In this document: in pieces, positions 43,958 through 55,189 of the stretch
How positions within the stretch are numbered: position 1 is the stretch's first letter
Layout: the number at the start of each line of letters is the position of its first letter
NCBI GenBank assembly: GCA_030248215.1
Contig: JASANG010004100.1
Span: forward strand, 236,555 to 300,554
From: Enoplolaimus lenunculus
Lineage: Eukaryota > Nematoda > Enoplea > Enoplida > Thoracostomopsidae
Length of the DNA: 64,000 nt
Reading direction: 5' to 3'
Made by a program: the position numbers and the translations under genes
Notes under the pieces: model-generated
Told to the model about the DNA's origin: nothing
Database searches by the model: none
What the model saw: only the letters and a program-made list of their open reading frames with translations

Positions 43958-44058
43958 GCTGTAGTTTCGCTTTTTTTGCTATTTGTATTTCACTGTAATT
44001 TTTCTATCCCATTTGAATTTGAGAAAAACAAACAATCAACGCAAGTTACGCAAAGCAC

Positions 44059-44220
44059 GACCAATGTTACTTAAAGGGGCGTAACAGTAGATTAAGCGTA
44101 TTCCTAAGCCTAAACCTAAGCCTAAGCCAAAGCCTAAGCAAAAAATTTAATCTATAATCTAAACCTACTATTTTATGGACCACTCCAGAAACTTGGACGC
44201 CCCGTAAAGTAACATGGGCC
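44059..44220. mobile_element. TIR-B element
   Basis: ACCAATGTTACTTAAAGGGG to CCCGTAAAGTAACATGGGCC; core of CCTAAG/CCTAAAC. Confidence 0.75.
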
Positions 44221-44824
44221 GAACACACGGTAAGTTATCGTTTAGGCCAACCTTGAAACACTTGAAATTTAACGGCAAACTTTATTTTGAACAATAATTC
44301 TCAAACATAAGTAGTATTTCACTATTATACAAACGCAACCCAAAGATCGAGCAACACGTGGTGGTGTTGATTGTTTACGAGAGCTCAATAAAAGTGGCAG
44401 CTGACTAATCGCGCAATACAAGTGCAAAACCAGTGTAAAAACGCAAAAAAACATCCGGTAAAAATTGAAAAACACGTGTCCTGAAACGAAGTGATTTAAA
44501 CTGGTAAAAATAAACATTTTCGAAGCCTCCTACAAAGTTAATAAACAACAATAACGAAACCTCGTACTGAACAATTGCTACTAAATTGGTGCACTAGCGG
44601 ACCCAGAGGTAAGGGTGGTGATAAGTGGGGGGCGGTGGGGGTGTCTCCCTGTCTGAGCCGACGAAATTTTTTCTACTAAGTTTGTAATTTGTAGTTTCGA
44701 TCATTTTTCGGCTCATTTTTCTGAAAAAATGTTTAAAAATTTGCGCTTTTGCGCATAACTAAAAGTATAGCCTGTATACTGGCAGTTTCGGGGTGTAGTC
44801 AATTGGTTTTCAAACTTACCCCTG

Positions 44825-45350
44825 TCAAAAAAGTCGGCTAACTGCCGGTGTTACCGGTTAACATCCAGCCGGCGTTTAGCCAAAGACGGTTGAATTTTGA
44901 AATATGTTGCATATTTGAGGTTGTCGCAGCCTTCCCTGTACATTCGGCGGCCAAATTGGAATTTTTTCGAAAATTTGATTTTTTTAATATACCAAGGACC
45001 AAAGTTCCCCTTGGGACCCAAAAAATTATTCTATTAAAAAGTTAGGCAAATTTTATACAACATTGGATACAGCTTGCAGTGCTGAGTTGCATGGTGTTAA
45101 TGGTAAAATAAAACTGATATTTGACAATAACTCGCCTCAGCTCCGCAAACTGCGTTGAATGGTATACAATTTGCCTATTTTTTGACAGAAATTTTTTGAA
45201 TCCCGAGGGAGGACCTTGGACCTTAAAAATCAAATTTTTCAAAACTTCCAATTTGACGTAGGATGGTCAGGGGAAATCATGAGAAGTTTAAATATGCAAA
45301 AATAATCAAAATCCAATCATTTTTGACAAACGCTGGCTGGAAGATAACCG
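44825..45350. mobile_element. TIR-M repeats
   Basis: CCGGTTAACATCCAGCCGGC and GAAGATAACCGATAAAACTC near the borders, with TTGAATTTTGAAATATG and AATCAAAATCCAATCATTTT inside. Mirrored at about 63080-63600. Confidence 0.55.
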
Positions 45351-46395
45351 ATAAAACTCAAAAATTTTTGGGCGCCAAGGGGGGACTTTGAAACTTTGAA
45401 AAAAATCAAATTTTTCAAAAATTCAACAAATTTCGGAGTGTAATGACAAGGAGATGTTATGAGAATCTCGGCCCATGTATAGAACAGTAATTTTTGGATA
45501 AACTGATAAGCCTACCTTACAATTTTGCGCTGCCAGTGGCATATATAGCTTGCAGTAAAAATTGCGTTTCATAACATTTGTTTAGCCCGCTCTCGACAGA
45601 AATTTCTGGAACCGCACCTAAATGGCTGTATAGTGTGTATTGCCCACCTGATGATGCAGGTGTTTGTCATGCGTTGAAATGGTAAAGTTCATCGTTATTT
45701 TCACTGCATATATTTACAGAGAATATGTGTTAATTCATTATTGCAATGAGTACAAAAGTACAGTTGTCTTGTACCAATAAACGCATACAAATCGCTATTT
45801 GTTTTCTGTCCCAGGATACGATCAAGGTTTGAACTTAAGCATCTTTTAAAGCAGACAACATTCGATCATATATCTCGACATCTGGGTATTCAATAAGTTT
45901 CAAATTCTTTCAAAAAATTCATCACAGAAATACGGAATTTATATATAAAAGAATCAGTGCAAAAATGCCTCATAACTTAAATTCCGCTTATTCCAAACAC
46001 GCGATCCATCTCCTTACTGGTATTAACCAAGCAAAAGCTACTCAAATACTGCATATGCCGTTTGTAAGCGAGTCAATACTTTTTACATATGGTAGTAATT
46101 TATGTTGTCGCTTTTGGTGCATTTCAGTTCACTGCAAAAAATGGTGAGTCAAATTGACTAACAACAAATTTTACACGTCACAATCACCTCAGTCGCTGTT
46201 AAATTTTTTCGGTCAACGTTTTATAAAATGCTTTAATAAAATAAATAAGCTAAATGTAGTTATATGTATGTATATGCTCAGAGCGGTTGAGAAAAAAATT
46301 ATATTGACTGGCTCGAGAGTATATTAAAGCTTTGCTCGCTCAGCCAATTTTTGTCGCAGGCTAAGCACGGTTGTATACAATTTATTGCATGTAAT

Positions 46396-46802
46396 GGCCA
46401 ATGTAAACAACAAAGGCGGAACAGTATTATAAGCATATTCCTAAACCTAAGCCTAAGCGTAAGAATGAGCATATTTCTAAGCCTAAGCCTAAGCGTAAGA
46501 ATGAGCATATTCCTAAGCCTAAGCCTAAGCGTACGAATGAGCATATTTCTAAGCCTAAGCCTAAGCGTAAGAATGAGCATATTCCTAAGCCTAAGCCTAA
46601 GCGTAAGAATGAGCATATTCCTAAGCCTAAGCCTAAGCGTAAGAATGAGCATATTCCTAAGCCTAAGCCTAAGCGTAAGAATGAGCATATTCCTAAGCCT
46701 AAGCCTAAGTCTTAAGCCAAGCAAAAAAAATTAGTCTAAAGCTTAAGCTTACTCTATTGCAGTGCAACAGAGAAACGTTCCGCCCTGATCTTTACATGGG
46801 CC
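46396..46802. mobile_element. TIR-A element with expanded 36-bp telomere-like array (left arm)
   Basis: GGCCAATGTAAACAACAAAG to ATCTTTACATGGGCC. The core, 46437-46716, is a tandem array of a 36-bp unit made of three CCTAAG-type hexamers plus a GTAAGAATGAGCATATT spacer. Seven spacers are present here and nine in the right-arm copy. Confidence 0.85.
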
Positions 46803-47163
46803 TAAGAGTTCGTAAGCAGATAGTCCCTAAACCCTAATTAGAGTCCATAAATGTCCATTAACCCTAATTGTAGCGCGTAAATAACTCCAGGACCAAAAGT
46901 TGAGTTCGAAACTTTAAAGCGTACTTAAGTTTTGAAAGTAACATTCCAAAGTATAACGTTGCATTATCGCTCAAGTTTTTGATGCAAGCCAAAAAACGTT
47001 TAATTTAACGGATAGTTACAATACCGGATATATATCAATAACGAAGGGAGGCGATGGGCTGGTTGAAAATAAATAACAGTCCGTAACCGAATAACAATGG
47101 TTGTACCCTCTGGAGAGGCCAAATAAATATCAGCCCCCCTCTTATTCAGGTCACTATAGTACA
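46803..47163. mobile_element. TIR-G element, truncated
   Basis: The right end CTCTTATTCAGGTCACTATA is present. The left end is replaced by the TIR-A element. Confidence 0.6.
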
Positions 47164-47593
47164 TATCACACAGCCTCCCCCGCGTCAAAAATTTCTTGAT
47201 TGGCCACTTTTACAAAATTTAATGATTCATTGATTTAAGCGCAGCTTCTAGTCTTCTGAGCAAAGCTGGAATGTGGACAGAATGGAATTGACGATGTGTT
47301 ACAAAACGCACTGTGTAGTCGTCAAAAGGTTCAACGTAAACTTGAGGTAGTTCCGAGTCAGGCTAGAATGCATGAAATACTTTATTATAGGCAGTCAATG
47401 GTGGGCATAGCTAAGATATATTGACAATGTGGTGGAGTAGGGCAGTTTTCTCAAAGAGAGGTTGCAGCTCACCCTGACACCAGTTTCAAAGGACGCTGAG
47501 CCTGAGCAGGATAAGTGTTCCAACAATGACTTGCTTAGTGTGGGGGTTTGGAGGCGACAGCCCCCATCCTGCTTCGGGCCCATTATGTGCCAC

Positions 47594-48437
47594 TGTCTCT
47601 ATTCTCCATGTTCCCACTCTCCCGCTGTCCTGCTGTCCCGCTGTCCCAACTGTGCCGCTGTCCCAGCTGTCCCGCCTTCCCGCTGTCCAACTATCCCGCT
47701 GTCCCAACGGTGCCGCTGTCTCAGCTGTCCCGCTGTCCCAACTGTCCCGCTGTCCCAACTGTCCCGGTGTCCCGACTGTCCCGCTGTGTTAACTGTCCCA
47801 CTCTCCCAACTGTCGCAATTGCCCCGCTGTCACAACTGTCCCGCTGTCCCATCTGTCAACAGTCGCAATTGTCCCAACTGTCACGCTGTTCCAACTGTTC
47901 CAACTGTCTCGTTTTTCCAACTCTCCCGCTATCGCAATTGTCCCAACCGTCCCGCTTTCACAACTGTCATAACTGAACCGCTGTCCCAACTGTCATAACT
48001 GAACCGCTGTCCCAACTGTCCCGCTGTCCCATCTGTCAACAGTCCCAATTGTCCCAACTGTCACGCTGTTCCAACTGTTCCAACTGTCTCGTTTTCCCAA
48101 CTGTCCCGCTTTCACAACTGTCATAACTGACCCGCTGTCCCAACTGTCCCGCTGTCCCAACTGTCCCGCTGTCCCAACTGTTCCGCATTCCCAACTGTCC
48201 CAACTGTCACGCTATCCCAGTTGTCCCAACTATCCCGCTGTTCCAACTGTCCCACTGTCCCAACTGTTCCGCATTCCCAACTGTCCCAACTGTCACGCTA
48301 TCCCAGTTGTCCCAACTGTCCCGCTGTCTAACTGTCCCGCTGTTCCAACTGTTCCGCATTCCCAACTGTCCCAACTGTCACGCTATCCCAGTTGTCCCAA
48401 CTGTCCCGCTGTCCAAACTGTCCTCGCTGTCCCAATT
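47594..48437. repeat. 8/9-bp minisatellite TGTCCCGC/TGTCCCAAC (left arm)
   Basis: About 840 bp of alternating TGTCCCGC and TGTCCCAAC units with strong C/T strand bias. Any open frames through it are by-products of the repeat. Confidence 0.9.
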
Positions 48438-48513
48438 ATATTTGTTGTGTGTACTCTTGATACATTCCTGTCCCGGGTCAATGCAACAGCCTTTATGGTA
48501 ACGTTGGCCTCAC

Positions 48514-48554
48514 CTTCGATGTGGACGTATGGTTACAACTCTTTTGATCTGCAA
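48514..48554 (-). CDS. Threonine aldolase exon, C-terminal strand (left)
   Basis: Acceptor TGTACCCAG, LQIKRVVTIRPHR, donor GTGAGG. Resembles the RxVTH-type strand near the C-terminus of the family. Short, so less certain than the others. Confidence 0.55.
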
Positions 48555-51500
48555 CTGGGTACATACAGCGTTAGGATATATTCCTACTTTTATTGATATT
48601 TTTGAAGAAAAAATGTCCGGCAAGCTTTAAACAATAATTTCACTAAAAATATTGTCAGTGAACTTTAGGAACGAATGCGGAAATTTCTGACGTTGTGGGA
48701 CGCACGATGTATTTGAGTGAAAAAGTCGGAACGCGAGAATCCAAACGCAATTTTTATACTAAACCTTAATACAGACGTTTGGCTTTTATCCCTATTGGGA
48801 GCGTAGCCAGGGTGACAACATGACAAACGGTAACAACGTATTACTTCTCAAGTTTGGCCCATGTAAAGATCAGGTGCGGAACGTGTTTCTGTGGGACTAA
48901 AAAAGAGCAAGATTAACCTTTAGACGAATGTTTTGCTAGGCTTTGGCGTAGGCTTAGGCTTAGGAATATGCTCATTCATACGCTTAGGCTTAGGCTTAGG
49001 CTGCGTTAGACTTAGGCTTAGGAATATGCTCATTCTTACACTTAGGCTTAAGCTTAGGCTGGCTTAGACTTAGGCTTAGTCCTAGGAATACGCTTATAAT
49101 ACTGTTCCGCCCCAGTTCTTTCCATTGGCGTCAAGTTTTAATCATTAAAACAATTGATTTTTGAGCTAAGTTAAAAAACTTCTTTTATCCGTCAACTTCC
49201 ATAACTCCAGAATACACGCCTCAAATAACATTACCTGACGAAGTAAATCAGAAAACTCCTGAGCCTTGTTTTCCGGTAGCGACACCATAAAGATGTTCGT
49301 TGTGACCGCGTCTTGATCAACTTGCAAATATCCAGCAGGAGATAGTTGCGAAATTCCTGAAGTCTGATTTTTAGAATAATGTTATCTGAACAAACAGGAA
49401 ACAAAGAATTTTTAGACTCAATTGATAAAACCTTTAAGGCAGCACAATTCGTCCCGTAGCCAGACGCGCCCATGGGCGGCCACGCCCCCTAGAATTATTC
49501 TGCCCCCCAGAAAACTTGAACCAAGCTTGTAAGGCCACACGAAATCGTTGCATGCCCCCGTTTGAACAATTTTTAGCCACAAAAATAGCGACCTGGCTAC
49601 CGGTCGCAGGTACAAATATTAATGCATTTCACATGAAAATTACAAACAGAGTTTGCCTTATAAAACATTTTGATACAAAGCTAAACGCGTTCAGATCAGC
49701 TTGCAGCGCGTCGAAATCTATAAAATGAACTATTTTTTATTAAATTCCTAGTGGGGCCCATATTGAGGTCCCCCGAAGCGCATTAAACAATATTATCAAA
49801 ACCTTTGGCTACAGCTTTCGCATTGTCGTGATCGTCTTTGAGCCATGTGACCGCGTTATTCAAAGCGTATATGCATGGCGCAGCTATAACACCAGCTTGA
49901 CGCCAACCTCCACCAAGGGCTTTCCGTAACCGATAGGCCCTTAAAGATTCACAATTTATTGAAGCATATCTTGTTTGGAGTGCACTGCAACATGCTAAGG
50001 CGTTCGAACAACGGCCATGGGTCTACCATTCTTTGGAACAGGACATAGTGTATTAATGGCAAGAGATGTTGCAAAAATGTTTCGTCAACCATACAAATAT
50101 CAGTTTTGTTATGCATGTTAACAGTGATGGATTCACAGATTTCTCTGTGGCGCACTCCGAGCTTGACCAAGCATCACCCATGACCGGTACCTTCATAAAA
50201 ATAACAAATTCACAGGAACTGGTTTGTTGAAACTTATCATTAAAAACAATTAATTGACCGGTACCTTCATAAAAATAACAAATTCACAGGAACTGGTTTG
50301 TTGAAACTTATCATTAAAAACAATTAATTGACCGGTACCTTCATAAAAATAACAAATTCACAGGAACTGGTTTGTTGAAACTTATCATTAAAAACAATTA
50401 ATTGACCGGTACCTTCATAAAAATAACAAATTCACAGGAACTGGTTTGTTGAAACTTATCATTAAAAACAATTAATTGACCGGTACCTTCATAAAAATAA
50501 CAAATTCACAGGAACTGGTTTGTTGAAACTTATCATTAAAAACAATTAATTGACCGGTACCTTCATAAAAATAACAAATTCACAGGAACTGGTTTGTTGA
50601 AACTTATCATTAAAAACAATTAATTGACCGGTACCTTCATAAAAATAACAAATTCACAGGAACTGGTTTGTTGAAACTTATCATTAAAAACAATTAATTG
50701 ACCGGTACCTTCATAAAAATAACAAATTCACAGGGACTGGTTTGCTGAAACTTATCATTAAAAACAATTAATTGACCGGTACCTTCATAAAAATAACAAA
50801 TTCACAGGAACTGGTTTGTTGAAACTTATCATTAAAAACAATTAATTGACCGGTACCTTCATAAAAATAACAAATTCACAGGAACTGGTTTGTTGAAACT
50901 TATCATTAAAAACAATTAATTGCTAATCTTTCTAGGTCAAAATGCAACAATTTCCTTTGCAAAAATTCTACAAGAAATAAAGGCAGCAGCACCTGTCACA
51001 TTTTAGCGAGACCGAACAGTGTTTGCTGTTTTATTCGGTTTTAAGTACAAAAGTGTCTATTTTTGAGGGTTTTAAGTACAAAAATGTCTATTTTTTGAGC
51101 AGATACAAAAAGTTTACAACTTACTCGCTAATAAATTGTGCTGAACCGACCAGAATTGATCCTATTGGACAACCGAGGCCCTAAAACAAAACAAATTATA
51201 TGTGAATTTATTCAAATTTAAAATTGGCAAATCATTATAATGTTTGAATCTAATTACATCTACGCTTTGTGTCCTGCAGCTAAAATCAACCCGCGGACAG
51301 GTGTAAAGGCCCAGGATAGGGATATTCTGTGTTGAAGTCTCTGAGGAAACAATAATGTGGTATTTTAGCTATAAATTATTATTAACCTGTTAAGGTTTAG
51401 GGTTGTGCTACGGGTGACGCACGGTGACGGACGGCGCCGTACGGGTGACGCACGGTGACGAACGGCGCCGTACAGGTGACGCACGATAACGGACGGCGCC

Positions 51501-52411
51501 GTACTACGGGTGACGCACGGTGACGAACGGCGCCGTACAGGTGACGCACGATAACGGACGGCGCCGTACGGGTGACGCACGGTGACGAACGGCGCCATAC
51601 AGGTGACGCACGATAACGGACGGCGCCGTACTACGGGTGACGCACGGTGACGAACGGCGCCGTACAGGTGACGCACGGTGACGGACGGCGCCTACGGCGG
51701 CGCCGGTGACGAACGGCGCCGTACAGGTGACGCACGATAACGGACGGCGCCGTACTACGGGTGACGCACGGTGACGAACGGCGCCGTACAGGTGACGCAC
51801 GGTGACGGACGGCGCCGTACGGGTGACGCACGGTGACGAACGGCGCCGTACAGGTGACGCACGGTGACGGACGGCGCCAGACGGGTGACCAATGGCGGAT
51901 CCATGGGGGGGCACCCCGGCAGCGCGCCTCCCCCAACAGCATCTCGACAAAAAGTATATAGCAATTTTATAGCAATAGTTCGTGGTTTGTGTGTGGGTCA
52001 AAAATAAGTTTATTATCTGTGAAATTTTGACCCCCCCCCCATTTTGAGATCCTGGATCCGCCACTGCGGGTGACGCACGGCGACCCACGGCGCCAAACGC
52101 GTCAACAAAGGCACAGCGCAACCTTTAAGGTTTAAACAAATTTTCTCGACAACGTTAAACTTCCCTTCCAAACTATTAAAACTCTGTCGACGGCTAGAAA
52201 AACGTCCAAATTAGCCCGAAATGAATTTGACAAAGACAGAAAACCCGTATTATGGTGTAAAAATAAAATGAACCTTTGAAAAACACATCGATACAGAATC
52301 GGCATACCGAACAATATCGCAAACCGGGACATCGAGTGCAACCGCCGCGTTCATAATCCGTGCACCATCCATATGTACTTTAATGTTGTGTTTATCCGCC
52401 AAGCTGCGAAC
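48514..52411 (-). CDS. L-threonine aldolase gene, 5-prime-truncated copy in left arm (locus)
   Basis: Exons 5-prime to 3-prime: 52274-52411, 51125-51180, 49789-49939, 49235-49363, 48514-48554, all with AG/GT borders and matching phase. They encode the central and C-terminal parts of a PLP-dependent threonine aldolase, which splits threonine into glycine and acetaldehyde. Family hallmarks are HMDGARIMNAAVAL (Asp and Arg contact PLP), SVSMCFSK with the PLP-binding Lys, GLGCPIGS, and LGGGWRQAGV. The first 150 or so residues, which hold the family N-terminus, are not found between here and the palindrome axis. The final exon after 48514 is also unidentified. As it stands the copy cannot make a whole enzyme. 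Confidence 0.85.
48856..49130. mobile_element. TIR-A element (left arm)
   Basis: GGCCCATGTAAAGATCAGG to CAGTTCTTTCCATTGGC, flanked by an exact 8-bp repeat TCAAGTTT. Mirrored at 59241-59513. Confidence 0.85.
49235..49363 (-). CDS. Threonine aldolase exon (left)
   Basis: 43 codons, phase 0 at both ends, donor GTAATG. TSGISQLSPAGYLQVDQDAV then TNIFMVSLPENKAQEFSDLL. It differs from the right arm at several residues (for example Met/Ile and Ser/Cys). Confidence 0.85.
49450..49605. mobile_element. TIR-K repeat (left arm)
   Basis: GTAGCCAGACGCGCC to GACCTGGCTACCGGTCG. Mirrored at about 58765-58920. Confidence 0.5.
49789..49939 (-). CDS. Threonine aldolase exon with LGGGWRQAG (left)
   Basis: Acceptor CTTTAAG, phase 2. 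50 codons: AYRLRKALGGGWRQAGVIAA then CIYALNNAVTWLKDDHDNAK. The donor GTTTAA is weak but phase-consistent. Confidence 0.9.
50182..50921. repeat. 74-bp minisatellite, 10 copies (left arm)
   Basis: Ten tandem units starting GACCGGTACCTTCATAAAAA at exact 74-bp spacing, nearly identical; the copy around 50700 carries two substitutions. Lies in a threonine-aldolase intron. The right arm has three units. Confidence 0.95.
51125..51180 (-). CDS. Threonine aldolase exon GLGCPIGS (left arm only)
   Basis: Acceptor GTTTTGTTTTAG, 18 codons plus two bases, donor GTAAGT. GLGCPIGSILVGSAQFIS follows directly on the PLP-binding Lys of the previous exon. Missing from the right arm. Confidence 0.9.
51408..52110. 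repeat. 31-bp GC-rich minisatellite interrupted by a TIR-L element (left arm)
   Basis: Units contain GTGACGCACGGTGACG and the palindrome GGCGCC; some carry an extra TAC. The TIR-L element (51893-52066, GGCGGATCC to GGATCCGCC) splits the array, and one unit resumes at 52069. Mirrored at 57253-57947. Confidence 0.9.
52274..52411 (-). CDS. Threonine aldolase exon with HMDGAR and PLP Lys (left)
   Basis: Acceptor TTTTCAATAG, 46 codons, donor GTTCAT. VRSLADKHNIKVHMDGAR to ADSVSMCFSK. Phase 0 at both ends. The nearest exon to the palindrome axis on this side. Confidence 0.9.
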
Positions 52412-52634
52412 CTATTGAAAAGTAAGCAAAAATAGTTGTGGCAAAGGTTTGCGTTCTTCTGACATTTGAATATTTGGTTTAAAATGAAAATGTTGTTAAA
52501 TTTCATATATGCTGTTGCTGTAGTAATTGAAGTGAATGAAATTTTAGCTAATTTTACACCGTTGGATTTAAGGTATGCTAAAACATGATACTCAACCTAC
52601 TGGTGAAGTATTGTTAATTTATCGTACAACATTT

Positions 52635-52860
52635 GGCCCATTTATAGAACAAGGCCGGAACAGTAGTATAAAGCACATTCGTAAGCCTAAGCCTAAGCCT
52701 AAGCTTAAGCGTATAGATGAGCCTATTGCTAAGCCTAAGCCTAAGCTTAAGCGTATGGATGAGCCTATTCCTAAGCCTAAGCCTAAGCAAAAAAATAGTC
52801 TAAAGCTTAAGCTATTTATTATAACCCTTCCGGACGATCCGCACTTTCCAAACATGGCCC
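52635..52860. mobile_element. TIR-A element (left arm)
   Basis: GGCCCATTTATAGAACAAGG to CCAAACATGGCC with flanking 8-bp repeat CAACATTT. Mirrored at 56483-56715. Confidence 0.8.
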
Positions 52861-53990
52861 AACATTTAAATGAGAGTGATTTTCTTGGTTAAACGGAAGA
52901 CTGAAATTTGTCATCCATTGTATTGCTCGAAGACAGATGTAGGTAGACGCCCTTTCCTAATTTGAAGTTGCTTTTGACCCATACAGTATTTTCTGCTTGA
53001 AAGCACTCAAAAATTTTGATATGCGAAAATTTCCAATTCATTTAGTCATTTTGGTTTCAAAATTTAGCCGACACATGCTGAGGTTCAAAAACGAAACGGG
53101 CCACTGCAAAGCTAGCACACCTAGGCTAACTGTCTCCCACCATCACAAAAATATTAACAGTATTAGCAGTTCATCTCTCGCTAAAATTTTTGGAAACATA
53201 CAACCATTTTAGATGACTCACAAGCGAAATTGAACCGTTCCTACGGCGGCCAAAATTTTTCTTGAGCCCCACCCTAGCCCCATTGCTCAGGTCCATAGCC
53301 AGCCACCTTCTAGCAAAGATTTTTCAGGAGGCGCGTTCAAGGGTTTTAGATGAGTTCCAAGGTTAAAAACTTCCGGGGGCTTTTTCAAGGGGGACTATGT
53401 CCCCACGACCCCCTTCCCTTACCAATCTGGCTCGCCCGTTGCTCACCTTCCATAAGCTCGGAAGTACCCGTCCACCGCAAACATTATGAGTATTTTCCAA
53501 GCAAATTACCGGTATTGTTAGTCGCGGTATCCCACCCTCTTTTGTTCACTCTATTTCCGTCCATATTGGAACTATCCACCGCCACCTCATTTTCTACCCT
53601 ATCACAAGCTGCCGAGGAATTTGGATAATTCAGGAGTCGCCAGAACGACTACGTATTGTTGTTAGCATTGAATTGAAAACAATTAATATTGTTCAATAAA
53701 CAGTGTATTTATTTCTTTTAATCATTACATATTGCTTGTCCTACGCGTTTATACCACAAATCAGAGATCGAGCGGATATTAATTTTACTGGATATCGGAA
53801 CCGGAGCCGGTTAGTAAAATTTTGTACCGGAACCGGAGCCGAATGTTAACCGGATATAGGATCTAAATTTGTACACTGTTGGAAGTATATATTTGAGTCG
53901 TGTAAAAATAAGTATTTCTGGATAGATTAATTTTTGTTTGATTTTTCATTCATTCAACGGATTCATATCCTTTAAACCGGAACCTCGTCA

Positions 53991-55189
53991 CCCGTCCTCA
54001 AAACACTTATTTATAGATGATTTTCAGTACATCGTTGGATTGTTGGTTTAAAGCATGAACAAAAAACTAAAAGACACGTAATTTTATTCATTAGAAAAAC
54101 TTATGCTACGCCCTATCTCTATTACACGTGCAAGTTTTTGCACCAAAATATCCGTCTATAAGTTTTCACAAAACAGCTTTGAAGTTCCCAGTTATTTCGT
54201 CATCTTTATTGATTCGATTTTGACGCAGTTTAAGTCCTTATTTCTTGCACCTGCATTTATTGCCTAGACTTTTGCTAGCGCTCCTTAATTAACATTGACT
54301 TTTTGACTTATTTTCAAAACCTTATTACTTCATATCAATTTGTTTATTTCCACTTAGATACACTGGACTAGTTTTGCACATCTAAGTATTAAACAGAAAC
54401 TTTAGACTTTGAAACTTCAGTCATTTTGCCTTCTTTCGTATATCTTGCACAAACTTCCCAATTGAAATTCATTCAGAGACTTGCACTGCAAATTTCATGA
54501 AGAATATGCGCTAGGATTCATTCAGTATAAATAGCCTTCAGTTGAATTAATTGCGACTTGGATGGATTGGAACATGTCTTTCTTATATTTATAGCCGTCG
54601 TCATTTCATAACTCTTTCAACGAAATATCTTCCTCCACTGCATAACTCCTTCCTCTCGCAAAACTTGCACATGTGAATAGGGCTTTACATCAAATTAATG
54701 CTCGCCAGGCTTAGCCCAAGCTTTTAAGCAACAGAAATGTACCCGTTACGATCCACACCCGTATCCTTGCATATTTCCCTGTTCGTACATATCTGCGTAT
54801 CACCAACTATAAATTGTCCTCGTCCGGATGTATGGCCAGACTACCGGAACAACAAGCTACTGGTAATTATTGATACCTTTTCCTCCCCCCGGGCACCCAA
54901 TTTTGGTCCCCCTGTTCCCCTGCGTATTTACCCTTATCCCCTCCTTTCAGCCCCAAGCATCCCGCGCCCTGCCTTACATCGCTAACAGGATATTATAAAA
55001 GAAGCAAATGAATGTTTCACAATTAAAACGACTAAAAAAACTACTTTAACTTTAGTTCAGATTACACTGTAGCATTTCATGTTCCGAGGCCAAGGGGGGG
55101 GGGACCCGCAGTTTCTGGAATTTGGGGAGCAAAGGGGGCCGCCAGCTCCCATCACGATGTACTGAACATCTATAAACTAAGGATTCAAT
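53991..55189. other. Unique spacer at the palindrome axis
   Basis: About 1.2 kb without a partner in the other arm. It holds a diverged TIR-F-like element (about 54120-54690, ends CACGTGCAAGTTTTTGC and GCAAAACTTGCACATGTG). A short open frame at 54737-54985 is not convincing. No threonine aldolase N-terminal exon is present. Confidence 0.65.

Larger units (their letters stand above)
44450..53990. repeat. Left arm of a giant inverted duplication
   Basis: Reads as the reverse complement of 55190-64000. Matched landmarks are 45965-46147 with 62297-62479, 47462-47998 with 60371-60907, 49235-49363 with 59007-59135, and 52274-52411 with 56939-57076. Paired coordinates sum to about 108444 at the outside, 108370 between 47 and 50 kb, and 109350 near 52 kb. 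Each step comes from an array-length change or indel. Single-base differences are scattered throughout. The homology still continues at the window edge. Confidence 0.9.

Noticed and set aside
46299-46734. Long open frames with repeated LRLRLRN or SVRMSIFLSLSL
   Set aside because: They are translations of the 36-bp telomere-like array (36 is divisible by three, so all frames stay open); also at 61636-62073 and 17958-18206.
47462-47998. Cys/Pro-rich open frames over the TGTCCC array
   Set aside because: Low-complexity translation of the minisatellite, present on both strands and in several frames; same at 60371-60907.
51365-52121. RHRASPVRRR-type open frames
   Set aside because: Translations of the 31-bp minisatellite. 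No start context, splice sites or codon bias; same at 57230-58044.
54737-54985. Open frame with CPRPDVWPDYRNN, resembling the WPDY part of the chitin-binding domain
   Set aside because: Only a few residues match, no other domain cysteine follows, and the rest is Pro-rich without conservation.
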